Assembly (NCBI RefSeq): GCF_000314995.1
Contig: NZ_BAEO01000051.1
Coordinates: 62,001 to 126,000 of the forward strand
Direction: 5' to 3'
From: Paraglaciecola arctica BSs20135
Lineage (GTDB): Bacteria > Pseudomonadota > Gammaproteobacteria > Enterobacterales > Alteromonadaceae
DNA length: 64,000 bases
The notes beneath the pieces are model-generated. The model made no database searches. It was not told the DNA's origin and saw only the letters and a list, made by a program, of their open reading frames with translations. The position numbers and the translations under genes were made by a program. Every line of letters begins with the position of its first letter. Within the stretch, counting starts at the first letter, position 1. Of the stretch, positions 9,817 through 18,290 are shown piece after piece.

Positions 9817-9873
9817 TAAATAAAACGTTTATAGGGATTAAATAAGACGTTTACAGTAAATAAGGTGTTTACA
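9817..9873 (+). repeat. Three imperfect ~17-18-bp direct repeats
   Basis: TAAATAAAACGTTTATAG (9817), TAAATAAGACGTTTACAG (9839) and TAAATAAGGTGTTTACA (9857) lie at 22- and 18-bp spacing. Closely spaced repeats of this size resemble TnsB-binding sites at Tn7-like ends or operator arrays. A 10-bp GGGGAACTTA repeat also occurs at 9737 and 9777. The 9611-10046 stretch holds no gene that I can support, only these repeats and two hairpins. No matching inverted array was found on the other side of the tns operon, so the role is open. Confidence 0.5.
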
Positions 9874-9882
9874 ATATAAGTA

Positions 9883-9904
9883 AAGTCCACTGCACAGTGG
9901 GCTT
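9883..9904. terminator. Short hairpin, possible terminator
   Basis: AAG-T-CCACTG, loop CA, CAGTGG-G-CTT forms an interrupted stem, followed on the plus strand by ATTTATG. It is a weak candidate terminator or part of the repeat region next to it. Confidence 0.35.
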
Positions 9905-10046
9905 ATTTATGTCTAATTATTTTTAACAATTTTGTTAAAAATTCATTATCGTATTTTAAACCACTAAAGCCCAACCCATTTTAGCAGTTCGCGCAGCAAT
10001 GGTTTTCTACAAATTTATATTCAGACACTCTCTATAAAATCCTTTT

Positions 10047-12407
10047 CTAAGCAGGTATTAGGTCATGGTAGACAAAATTGATAAATCGTTGGGCTGTATT
10101 TCTTTTGTTTTCGATATCATCGCCGACCCAAATATGGTGTTCTGGATTCAAGTCTTCGCGCCATCTATGTAGCTCTTTCCCGATAACATCGGAAACAACG
10201 CCATGTTCAACCATCCCATTAATACGACTACTTAGGCTATCATTTGCTATTCCTCGGTCACGCAACTGTTTACCAAACCTTAAACTAATCTCCATTTCCA
10301 AAAAAGAACGTAACGAACATTCCCAATAAGGTGCACTTCGTTCTACAAAGTTTATGATTTTTTCTCTGTTCTCTTCATGAGCAGTACGAACAAATTCATC
10401 AAAATTGCCTACTTTTAAAGAGGATGTTTCGTGGTTTTTAGTAATTTCTATTAGCTTGATACGATGATTGTTACCAAAAGTATAAGTTTTGATGAACTGC
10501 GCAAGCCCTTCTCGGTAGTGGCTAAGCAAAATTATCTGCTCGCAACGCTCAGACAAGTTGACCATTTCTCTATGGGTTGCGGAAACTCGGTGATCGTCAA
10601 AGGATGTGACGGGGTCATCAAATACAATGACGGTCTTTTGTAAGTCCTCTTCATTCATAGCGTCCAGAGATGCTAAAAATACTGATAACCCTAACGCGCG
10701 GCGGTCTGATTCACTGAATAATTTATCTAAGTCCACCTCTGGTATATCTTGTTGATGAAATTTAACTTTTAAATGATAAACAGGCTCGTGACCTGACGTA
10801 TCTAGTTGCCGTTCTAACAGAAAATTTTGGCTACCTAATTGGGTGAAATAATGATTGATCGAGCCAAAGTATGTCTCTAAATATGCATTTTGTTCAGTGC
10901 TCAATTGAGTTTCTAAAGCTGGTATGTCTGCCTTAAATTGCTCAATAGAGGCGTTTAAGGCTATTAGCTCCTCACAATGAACATTTTTTTCCACGCGAGT
11001 TAACTGTTTTTCCAATCTGTTTGTTTCTTGAGTAATTTTGGACAGTTGTTCTTCCAAATATTGGGCATCTAAATGCTCTTTAAATTCGCCAATTGCCTGA
11101 TTACATTGCTCGACCATTCCAACATATTCGGCTAATTTTTCGTCTACATCGCTGATATGGCCTAATAGCTGCGCAGAATCTAATTCGTCAACTGTTTGGT
11201 GAGGTTTGGCAATTTTAATATTGTACTTTTCTATAAAGGCAGCCCTTGTGGAAAGTAGCTCTTCATTAATTACAGTGAGTAAGCCATCTATACTGTCACT
11301 TAATGCTATCAACTGCTCGCGTGCAACCTTATAACCAATTATATCTGGGTACGTATCCCAAGTTTGTTTGTTTCTATCTATTTGGCGAGCAATCCGAGTG
11401 AATGCCTGACTGTCAAAGCTGGCGGATAAACGATCTAATTCTTGTCTGACAAAGGACTCGTGTCGATCAAAAGCTTCATCAAAGTACTGTTTATAATCGT
11501 CAATTAACCTTGTCGCATCATCCGAAAGTACTTGTCCACAAAACTGACAATTGTCACCCTTACCATATTTAATACCTTGTTGAAGCCAATGCTCACTGCC
11601 GTGCGCTGTCGCTAAGTGCATTTTAATATGAATCTGTAGTTGTTCTTTCGCCTGCTCATGATGTGTATCTAAGCTTGTGGAGTAAACTTCATTAATCTCA
11701 TTAATATTTGGCACAATGTCAGCATAGTCTTCCTCGATATGCACCAATTCTGCTCTGGCTTTCAACTCTTCTAGACCGTTATTTTGTGTTTCCAAACGAT
11801 ATTTTTCTTCATTTAACCCATCTCTTTGCTTTCGGGTTGCTTCAATATCGGCAGGTAAGGCAAGCACTAAAAAGCTGTCTACATCATCAACGCTACTAAA
11901 AACATCTTTAAGCAAGGTCTTATAACGTTGTGAACATCGTCGTTTATTTTCATTTAATTCCTTTATTCGACTAGCAAGCACAACTCCTTGTTCACCTAGT
12001 ATAAATTGGCTGAAATTAACTTTGGTTTCGCGAGTAAACTTACGCGAGGTAAATACATGATCGTGGTAAAAAGCGTCGTTGAACGTTTTGAGTCTGTGGG
12101 AATCTCGTAATCGTTGCTGCCAAGTGTTATTTCTAAATAAACTCAATCCTTGCCCTTCGTTTTCTCCTTCGGCTGCAAACTTAAACTTGATTGTCTGGGC
12201 ATCACCATCTTGTGGAGCAGGGATTGATTTTCTGGCAAGTACAACATCATGTTGATTCTTTTCTAGTGAATAAAAAATGTCACCCAATGTTGATTTACCA
12301 TAAGTATTGCGACCATATATCAGAGTGATTTTTTCAAATGGTACTTTGCTAGCATTGCATTGGCTAAATGTTCCAACATTTTTAATTTCAGCTATACGGC
12401 ACAACAT
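10047..12407 (-). CDS. AAA_13/RloC-like ATPase with zinc hook
   Basis: 786 residues. Walker A YGRNTYGKST lies near residues 31-40 and Walker B VIVFDDPVTSFDD near 593-605. Between them are long coiled-coil segments interrupted by C287-x2-C290 (DNCQFCG), a Rad50/RloC-type zinc hook. The layout matches the AAA_13 family that includes RloC and PrrC, antiphage anticodon nucleases. The C-terminal ~120 residues beyond the ATPase could be an effector, but I could not assign the PrrC Arg-Glu-His triad, so tRNA cleavage is only a possibility. The ATG follows AAGGA, 17 nt after the reverse transcriptase stop, so it is the third gene of the SLATT-RT operon. An SMC-like sensor ATPase is the alternative reading. 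Confidence 0.85.
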   Translation of the reverse strand: MLCRIAEIKNVGTFSQCNASKVPFEKITLIYGRNTYGKSTLGDIFYSLEKNQHDVVLARKSIPAPQDGDAQTIKFKFAAEGENEGQGLSLFRNNTWQQRLRDSHRLKTFNDAFYHDHVFTSRKFTRETKVNFSQFILGEQGVVLASRIKELNENKRRCSQRYKTLLKDVFSSVDDVDSFLVLALPADIEATRKQRDGLNEEKYRLETQNNGLEELKARAELVHIEEDYADIVPNINEINEVYSTSLDTHHEQAKEQLQIHIKMHLATAHGSEHWLQQGIKYGKGDNCQFCGQVLSDDATRLIDDYKQYFDEAFDRHESFVRQELDRLSASFDSQAFTRIARQIDRNKQTWDTYPDIIGYKVAREQLIALSDSIDGLLTVINEELLSTRAAFIEKYNIKIAKPHQTVDELDSAQLLGHISDVDEKLAEYVGMVEQCNQAIGEFKEHLDAQYLEEQLSKITQETNRLEKQLTRVEKNVHCEELIALNASIEQFKADIPALETQLSTEQNAYLETYFGSINHYFTQLGSQNFLLERQLDTSGHEPVYHLKVKFHQQDIPEVDLDKLFSESDRRALGLSVFLASLDAMNEEDLQKTVIVFDDPVTSFDDHRVSATHREMVNLSERCEQIILLSHYREGLAQFIKTYTFGNNHRIKLIEITKNHETSSLKVGNFDEFVRTAHEENREKIINFVERSAPYWECSLRSFLEMEISLRFGKQLRDRGIANDSLSSRINGMVEHGVVSDVIGKELHRWREDLNPEHHIWVGDDIENKRNTAQRFINFVYHDLIPA

Positions 12408-12424
12408 AATCGTTCCTTAATTAA

Positions 12425-13756
12425 CTAGTAAGCAAAGTTCCGTACGTCAACCAACAGGTCTTTGACTTGTTTGTTTATTCGTTTATTAAACTCAAATTCG
12501 ATTTCATCATCACTCAATTTGCTGATATTTACTTTAAAGTAATCAGCTAAAACCGTTTTTTTCTTGGCTAAGTCATACTCATCGAAGTTTGGAATATAGC
12601 TAGTTTCATACTTTCTGAAACTGAGTTCTTTAAATGCACGAACAAATTTCTTTGGTGTAATAGTTACGTTAAAGCGTTTTACCAGCTTCTTAACGTAATG
12701 ATCTAAAGTATGCAGTAAAGCTTCATCATTAATCTCCGAAAAGAAAAACAGCCAGCCCTTACTCTTGTTGTCATAAATACAACCTGTAATTCTTAGGTTC
12801 AGTCGCCACAACAGGAATTGTTCACTTTTTTGCTTAGAATGTTTATAGCTGGTAAATATCGAGACCAAAGATGCCTTTAATTTTTCAATTGTTCCTGTTC
12901 GAGCGCTAATGAGGTCACCGACAAATTGATAGCCCAGATAGTCAAAGCGTTTACCTAGCCGAGCAATGGTAGATTTATCAGGCCGTTTTATAGGGTCATA
13001 CATTTTTAAACCTATATTAGAGAACTGCGCTCTTACATCTTTTGCTATTGCCTGTGCATTATTGAAGTCACAAAAAATCATGACATCATCAACATAACGG
13101 TAATATTTTATGTTTGGATATGCTTCAAATCGTTTATCGATGTTTATGAGGTAAATGGCAGCCAAAATATTAGAAATGGCTAAGCCTTGAGGTACACCCC
13201 TACCAGAAAGCTGGTCGGTGCTTTTTGAAAAACTAACGGTTGGTGAAGTGATAGCAGAAAAGAGTACATCTTTAATTTTATCATCTCGGATTTTTCTCCC
13301 TAATCTACTGCGAAGTTCTTTATGTTTTATAGAGGGGTAAAAATTGGTTACATCGAGCTTGATACAACCGGTATAGGTGTCGGAAGTAATATCTTGTTTT
13401 ACTTTTTTTATGATTTTCTGGGGAAGATTAAACGTTACAACATCGGCGTATATTTGAGTTAAAAAATCACACATTGCACGAAGGGCAATACGGTCTCTAA
13501 CCGTAGGTATTGATATCTCCCGAGGCGCTTTCTCTCGACCTTTACTAACCAGCTTTAATTTATATTTCGTAAATTGGTAAGTACCAGCCAACATCTTGCG
13601 CGATAAAATAGACACTTGCTCATCAAGCTGTTGTCGAAACGCATACTGATTTAAATTATCTATGCCAGTAGCACCTGAATAAACTATGTGCTCAGAAAAT
13701 ATGCGTTTTAAGTTAGCTTCGGAAAAATGTTTTTCAAATTGCTGCTGTATTGTCAC
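12425..13756 (-). CDS. Reverse transcriptase, defence-type (DRT/retron-like)
   Basis: 443 residues from a GTG start that shares GTGA with the SLATT stop; this is preferred to an ATG at 13819 deep inside the upstream gene. Catalytic aspartates are D135 (LDVTNFYPSI) and D223-D224 (RYVDDVMIF), with GRGVPQG between them. The active site is therefore intact. The retron NAxxH motif is absent (PQKIIKKV occupies that place) and an ITG replaces the retron VTG. The protein thus resembles the 'unknown group' defence RTs more than canonical retron RTs, although its leader RNA looks retron-like. No maturase or endonuclease domain is evident. Coupling to a membrane protein upstream and an ATPase downstream suggests cDNA synthesis as a sensing or regulatory step in antiphage immunity. 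Confidence 0.93.
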   Translation of the reverse strand: MTIQQQFEKHFSEANLKRIFSEHIVYSGATGIDNLNQYAFRQQLDEQVSILSRKMLAGTYQFTKYKLKLVSKGREKAPREISIPTVRDRIALRAMCDFLTQIYADVVTFNLPQKIIKKVKQDITSDTYTGCIKLDVTNFYPSIKHKELRSRLGRKIRDDKIKDVLFSAITSPTVSFSKSTDQLSGRGVPQGLAISNILAAIYLINIDKRFEAYPNIKYYRYVDDVMIFCDFNNAQAIAKDVRAQFSNIGLKMYDPIKRPDKSTIARLGKRFDYLGYQFVGDLISARTGTIEKLKASLVSIFTSYKHSKQKSEQFLLWRLNLRITGCIYDNKSKGWLFFFSEINDEALLHTLDHYVKKLVKRFNVTITPKKFVRAFKELSFRKYETSYIPNFDEYDLAKKKTVLADYFKVNISKLSDDEIEFEFNKRINKQVKDLLVDVRNFAY

Positions 13757-14316
13757 GCCAGTTTTTCCAACAACATAAACAAGCCTAATGGAGCCGCGTA
13801 AAACAGAGTTAAAATACAAAAACGATAGAACTTAGATTTAGTAAAATGAAACCAATGAAAGTTCGTTGGGTGTGGGTTCACTTTGGTTTTGTCTGCTGTA
13901 GTCAAATATGTTTCTACCAAGGCATTTGTATGATCAACAAACTTGTGATTTTCACAGCTATTTAAAATTAGTTCATAGTCTTGGGCTAACTGAGTTTTTT
14001 CATCAGTGCTGTCGGCTTGACGATGTAACAATGTATTCAATGCTTCGTAGCATTCTTTTACTTTATCTGCTCTGCTTTTAAATGAAAAACTACCAATAAA
14101 GATCGACACACAAAGCAGCATAACCGAATAAACAACCCAAGAAATTCCTGCTACATCTGAGTTTGGCTGAAATTTTACGTAAAATATGGATGCAGCTACA
14201 CCAACTAATGAGTACCAAAAAAGCAATAACTGAGAATGAAAATAGGCACTTAAAAGCCTTTTTTCGAGCTGTATTCTTGCTTTCCTTGTCCACCAAACGT
14301 TATCTGAAAAAGCCAT
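13753..14316 (-). CDS. SLATT-like transmembrane effector
   Basis: 187 residues with a hydrophobic pair near residues 30-50 and 58-79, a soluble helical middle and a third membrane helix near 163-183. The 2TM-plus-helices pattern, the N-terminal WWTRKARIQLEKR segment and the RT neighbour match SLATT domains. These are predicted pore-forming effectors of nucleotide- and RT-based defence systems; one SLATT family is described as RT-associated. It sits in the inner membrane and would depolarise or kill the cell when activated. The ATG follows AAGGAACG, and it is the first gene after the structured leader. Family assignment is by pattern only. Confidence 0.72.
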   Translation of the reverse strand: MAFSDNVWWTRKARIQLEKRLLSAYFHSQLLLFWYSLVGVAASIFYVKFQPNSDVAGISWVVYSVMLLCVSIFIGSFSFKSRADKVKECYEALNTLLHRQADSTDEKTQLAQDYELILNSCENHKFVDHTNALVETYLTTADKTKVNPHPTNFHWFHFTKSKFYRFCILTLFYAAPLGLFMLLEKLA

Positions 14317-14338
14317 TTTTACGTTCCTTAATTAAGAT

Positions 14339-14506
14339 GTCCTAGAGTGTCCGTAAGTTACATAGATTAAACGCCCCTTGCGGGGCAAGTTGCCTAACAC
14401 TCTTACAAAATAGAAAGGCAACTAAGAGACAAGCTCTTCAATATTAGTTGCACTCACAAGTGAGTGGAAAGTCTTCTCCGAAGCAAAGACAAACACACCC
14501 TAGGAC
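14339..14506 (-). ncRNA. Candidate structured RNA (retron/DRT-like) upstream of SLATT-RT
   Basis: Read on the minus strand, GTCCTAGGGTGT (14506-14495) can pair with ACACTCTAGGAC (14350-14339). This is a 12-bp closing stem with a single G-U pair, like retron a1/a2. Inside, in order, are a stem closed by a UUCG tetraloop (GUCUU...AAGAC), CACTCAC/GTGAGTG, CAACTAA/TTAGTTG (competing with GTTGCCT/AGGCAAC) and GCCCC-GCAA-GGGGC with a GNRA loop. It ends 22 nt before the SLATT start. No small ORF is needed to explain it. The rest of 14317-14700 shows no gene. Confidence 0.6.
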
Positions 14507-14700
14507 AAAACTGCTTAGACTAGTATTTCCCCCGTCTATTAATAATCGTGTTGTTATAAAAATCAGAAAAATTATGTACCTAATCAATGCTAAATTATTA
14601 TAATTTTTTGTACGTCTACATTTAAGAGTATTGGAAAACAGTATTTGGAACAAGCAAGCTTTTTGTTTTAGCAGCGGTTAGTTAGGTTTCGCATTTATCT

Positions 14701-14922
14701 TTAGTTCATAAAGTTATTTCTGTGGCGGAGATGTTTTTGAGTTTTTATTATTTTTTCTTCTCGACTTTCAGCAAAATAACTTTGCTTAACGAATGCCTGA
14801 AACGCTAACGTATTGTTGTTAAATGCCTTTAGAAATAACTCAAATTCAATCAATTTTTCTTCTGTGATTCTCATTGCGCCAATGTCAGGTAAATTGTAAG
14901 TTTTAAAATTGTAGTAATGCAT
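14701..14922 (-). CDS. Small protein of unknown function (73 aa)
   Basis: The start at 14922 is chosen because GAGGGA lies 4-5 nt before the ATG. A longer form (94 aa) would need a TTG at 14985 without a ribosome site. The product is basic at the C-terminus (KIIKTQKHLRHRNN), with a helical centre, no signal peptide and no membrane segment. It lies between the RT system and tnsA, transcribed away from tnsA. I do not recognise the family. Confidence 0.45.
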   Translation of the reverse strand: MHYYNFKTYNLPDIGAMRITEEKLIEFELFLKAFNNNTLAFQAFVKQSYFAESREEKIIKTQKHLRHRNNFMN

Positions 14923-15192
14923 GAGTCCCTCGTCAAATATGACGTGTGTTGACAAGTGAAATTTATTTGTTACGATAAGCTTCAATTCGAAGTGAAATCC
15001 AGTTCAACCTCTTATTTTCATTAATAAAAACCTTAAATAATTACATATTTTAGTTGTTTGTAGTTAGTATTTTCTGTTGTTTTTAACGAATTTATTGGCT
15101 TTACCAATAACTTTTCATGGTTTTTATGCTTTTCCTTGTTATTCTCGTTATTCGAGACTATTTTCCGATTTGTAGCCACTGGAAAATAAGTT

Positions 15193-16095
15193 ATGAAAAA
15201 TGAAAGTTCACCGAAAATTAAACAGCCAACAGTCACTGAGTTAACTGAAAATAAAATTGACGATTATGTAACCCGGAGAGAGTTCGAAGGTAAATACATC
15301 CCGTATAAAACTGCTCGCCAATTCTCAAGTAATGGAAATGCCTCAACTGAGCAACTTAGTCAAGATGCACAACGTCATGAATACTTTTCAGACATGGAAC
15401 GGCATTTTGGATTGACACTCAGTTATTTAAAAAATGTCTCCAAGGTAAAGACGCAATACCCTTTAATCGATGTTGATACAACATTAGCGGTTGCAACTCG
15501 TCTTAATATCGCCCATCCCCGTTTTGCGCCAAAACGTGGATTGGTAAAAGATGCTAATCAGGGGTATCAAGCGTCTATCATGACTACAGATTTTTATTTT
15601 CAATATGTCGATATTATGACGGGTGAAATAAAAAAGATTGCTGTCTCGTTAAAATACAATGATGAAATATTAATTGTAGATGGTGGTGATACGGTTATTG
15701 GCCGAACAAGAGATAAGTTACAAATCGAACAAGTTTATTGGGAATATGAAAAGCAGCAAGAGTATAGGTTAATCACATGTTCACATTGGACATTGAGTCC
15801 GAATTTAGTAAAAAATATTGCAATAGCTAGAAGGCATCGTGACCTTGATATCCCTCATATCATTCTTAAATCTTTTCAAGTTCATTTTTTAGAATCCCTC
15901 ACTGGTAGAAAGCGCCATCGACTGGCAGATTTGGTTTTTCTGGTATCCAAAAAAATGACTATCTCGTTTGAAAAAACATATGGCGTGTTTTGGTATCTCA
16001 TCTGGCATAAGGGCTTACAGGTAGACCTATTCCGTCCGCTTGCAGACGCTAGTTTCGTTTTTAATGCAAAGGAGGATTACGCATGGGAATGGTAG
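15193..16095 (+). CDS. tnsA: Tn7-like transposase endonuclease subunit TnsA
   Basis: 300 residues, close to Tn7 TnsA (273). TnsA cuts the 5' ends of the transposon so that it moves by cut-and-paste. A restriction-endonuclease-like active site is visible: E69 (SDMERHF), D133 (TTDFYF) and K154 (VSLKYN), with spacing similar to E63/D114/K132 of Tn7. A C-terminal helical region (KRHRLADLV) would contact TnsC. It is first in the operon and its last 13 bases overlap tnsB. The leader 14986-15192 is AT-rich with no second gene. Confidence 0.93.
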   Translation: MKNESSPKIKQPTVTELTENKIDDYVTRREFEGKYIPYKTARQFSSNGNASTEQLSQDAQRHEYFSDMERHFGLTLSYLKNVSKVKTQYPLIDVDTTLAVATRLNIAHPRFAPKRGLVKDANQGYQASIMTTDFYFQYVDIMTGEIKKIAVSLKYNDEILIVDGGDTVIGRTRDKLQIEQVYWEYEKQQEYRLITCSHWTLSPNLVKNIAIARRHRDLDIPHIILKSFQVHFLESLTGRKRHRLADLVFLVSKKMTISFEKTYGVFWYLIWHKGLQVDLFRPLADASFVFNAKEDYAWEW

Positions 16096-18290
16096 GTCTT
16101 CTGACAGAAAAGGCATTTGATTATTCAATTAACGAAATCATAAAAGCTAAAAATACAGACGAAAAAGAACTCGAATATACGGTTGCGTATACTTTTCCTG
16201 AATCAAATGTAGTTGCGCTATCTCTACAACGTAAAAAACCTATTAAGCCTATTCTGGTTAAAGTTGGCGATGATATCGAAGGGCGTGCATGGGATATGTT
16301 TGAAAGAACGCCTAATACGTTTAGTACGTCTGAACACTATTTGTCTGCCACAGAAAGTCGTGTAGCCACGGCGTTTGATAAATATTCAAAAATAAAACCA
16401 CTAATTGATTCTGATGACATAGAATTATATATCAAAGGCGATTTATCCAGAAAATCTTTCGATGCTTACGCAGAGCTAGCCAATATAGCTCCTCAGTCGT
16501 TATATAACTACCTCAATCAATATTTAGCATTTGGCTCTCATCCTTTAGCGCTATTACCACTAAAGTATCTTTGTGGAACTAATCGAAAGTTACCTTTAAA
16601 TATTGAAGAGGCTGAGGCGAAAAGAGCTAAACGAGGTGGAAATTTTATTGGCGCAAAAGGCGATTCAGATGAATATTTAAGGCGAGATGCTACGCAAGAA
16701 GACATCGAGCGAATTAAAAAATTTATAAAAAAATACTTATCTAGAGTTTCTGACCACAAATATACTTCATTACATAGCGAGTTTTGCCAGCACTTTTGTT
16801 ATTCAACGACTGTCGTGTATGGACATAAAGAGCGCTATCTTGACTTTCGTAAGTTTATTTCTATTGATCAATTCATTTATCATTTTGACAAACATGTTGA
16901 TTGGAATAAGTGGGCGGAGCTTAAAACGAGTGTAAAAGCAGTTCAAAATAACCAAGACATTAAACGCGGTAAAGCACAAGAAAACTCTATTGGCCCAAGC
17001 GACACTTATGAAATTGACGCCACTACACTAAATATTTACGTGGTATCGAGAATCAACAGCAGGGGAAAATATACAGATAAAGAGGTGCTTGGTCGCCCTT
17101 ACTTGTACTTTGTAGTTGATACCTTTTCGGGGATGATCGTAGGCTATTGCATTACGTTTAAGCGTGGCGTTTCTGCGGTTAAACAAGCACTTTACAATGC
17201 TTTTACAAATAAAGTCGATTTTTGTGCCAGATATGGAATTCAAATTGATGAAGAAGATTGGCCTTGCCAACATGTTTGCGTACGATTGTTTTGCGATAGA
17301 GGGGGGGAATATACCACTACTCTTTATGACGACATGTTGGCAGCGGATTTACTGCTAGAAACGATTACCTTTTCGATTTCCTATTTGAGCAAAAGAAAAG
17401 GAACAGTAGAGGTGAATTTTGATTCTCAAGACAAGATTCTGTTTCAGCGATTGGAAGGGAGTGTAAAGCCTGATCCTGCAAAAGATGCCGTTCACCCTTC
17501 AAACTTCGCTATACATGATATTGATTCGTTAAATCGGCTAATTATTGAATCGATTTTGTCGTTTAATCGTCAAAGAATGAATCACACACGGTTACAATCT
17601 TTTGATGTGTTTGAAGGAGTTAAGCCGACGCCTTTAGCATTATGGAATAAGCACATTTCTAAAAGAATGGCAGGTGGGAATCGTCAGCCCAAAAAACTAG
17701 TGATGTACGCGATGTTGGAACAAGAGGAAGCAAAAGTATCCCTCGACGGTATACTCATTTCATCAAGTGAGCTTTTATATAGAACATCTCATAAAGGCTT
17801 CCAAGAATGGCAACAAGAGATCGGCTTTCGCGGTCAGGCTAAGCCTTCAATAAAAGTGCGTATAAACAAAGATGACCCGCGTTACGCATGGTACTTATCA
17901 GAGAAGTTCGGCCCCGAAATCATAGAGTTTACACTGGCGTCACATGATGAGAGGTTTGAAGACTTAACTGCTGAAGAAATTAAGCAGCAAAAACAAATCG
18001 AAAAGCAAAGGATGTCTATCAATCGCAAAGACCGAAGAATGGCGAACGTTGCCTTACAAGCATCAATCGCTGAAGAACGTGAGTTATCAAACGAAAACAC
18101 TTCTACTAGACCCCCAGATCGCAAAGGCATAGTCGCCGGAATACAGGAAAACTTCAAGCAAGCACAGAAATCAGAAAACGCCAGAGATGTTATCGAAACT
18201 CGCCGTGTATTTGGCTCCAGTGCAATTGATTCATCCGCAGATGACCTTGATACTCCATCGTCAAATAGCGAAGGAGGCAGTGATGACTGA
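16083..18290 (+). CDS. tnsB: Tn7-like DDE transposase TnsB
   Basis: 735 residues. TnsB binds the transposon ends and performs 3' cleavage and strand transfer. The integrase-core triad is D312 (YEIDATT), D405 (FCDRGGE) and E443 (GTVEVNF), with D-to-E spacing of 38 as in the Tn7/Mu/rve family. An N-terminal helical DNA-binding region precedes it. The C-terminal tail after ~600 is charged and flexible, suited to TnsC contact. AAGGAGG lies 7 nt before the ATG, inside the end of tnsA. It overlaps tnsC by 8 nt. Confidence 0.95.
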   Translation: MGMVGLLTEKAFDYSINEIIKAKNTDEKELEYTVAYTFPESNVVALSLQRKKPIKPILVKVGDDIEGRAWDMFERTPNTFSTSEHYLSATESRVATAFDKYSKIKPLIDSDDIELYIKGDLSRKSFDAYAELANIAPQSLYNYLNQYLAFGSHPLALLPLKYLCGTNRKLPLNIEEAEAKRAKRGGNFIGAKGDSDEYLRRDATQEDIERIKKFIKKYLSRVSDHKYTSLHSEFCQHFCYSTTVVYGHKERYLDFRKFISIDQFIYHFDKHVDWNKWAELKTSVKAVQNNQDIKRGKAQENSIGPSDTYEIDATTLNIYVVSRINSRGKYTDKEVLGRPYLYFVVDTFSGMIVGYCITFKRGVSAVKQALYNAFTNKVDFCARYGIQIDEEDWPCQHVCVRLFCDRGGEYTTTLYDDMLAADLLLETITFSISYLSKRKGTVEVNFDSQDKILFQRLEGSVKPDPAKDAVHPSNFAIHDIDSLNRLIIESILSFNRQRMNHTRLQSFDVFEGVKPTPLALWNKHISKRMAGGNRQPKKLVMYAMLEQEEAKVSLDGILISSSELLYRTSHKGFQEWQQEIGFRGQAKPSIKVRINKDDPRYAWYLSEKFGPEIIEFTLASHDERFEDLTAEEIKQQKQIEKQRMSINRKDRRMANVALQASIAEERELSNENTSTRPPDRKGIVAGIQENFKQAQKSENARDVIETRRVFGSSAIDSSADDLDTPSSNSEGGSDD

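Noticed and set aside
12425-14506. Calling the RT system a canonical retron
   Set aside because: The leader fold is retron-like, but the RT has no NAxxH and has ITG instead of VTG. The class is left open.
15033-15236. 67-codon minus-strand frame over the tnsA leader
   Set aside because: It overlaps the tnsA start, has AT-rich low-complexity sequence and no ribosome site.
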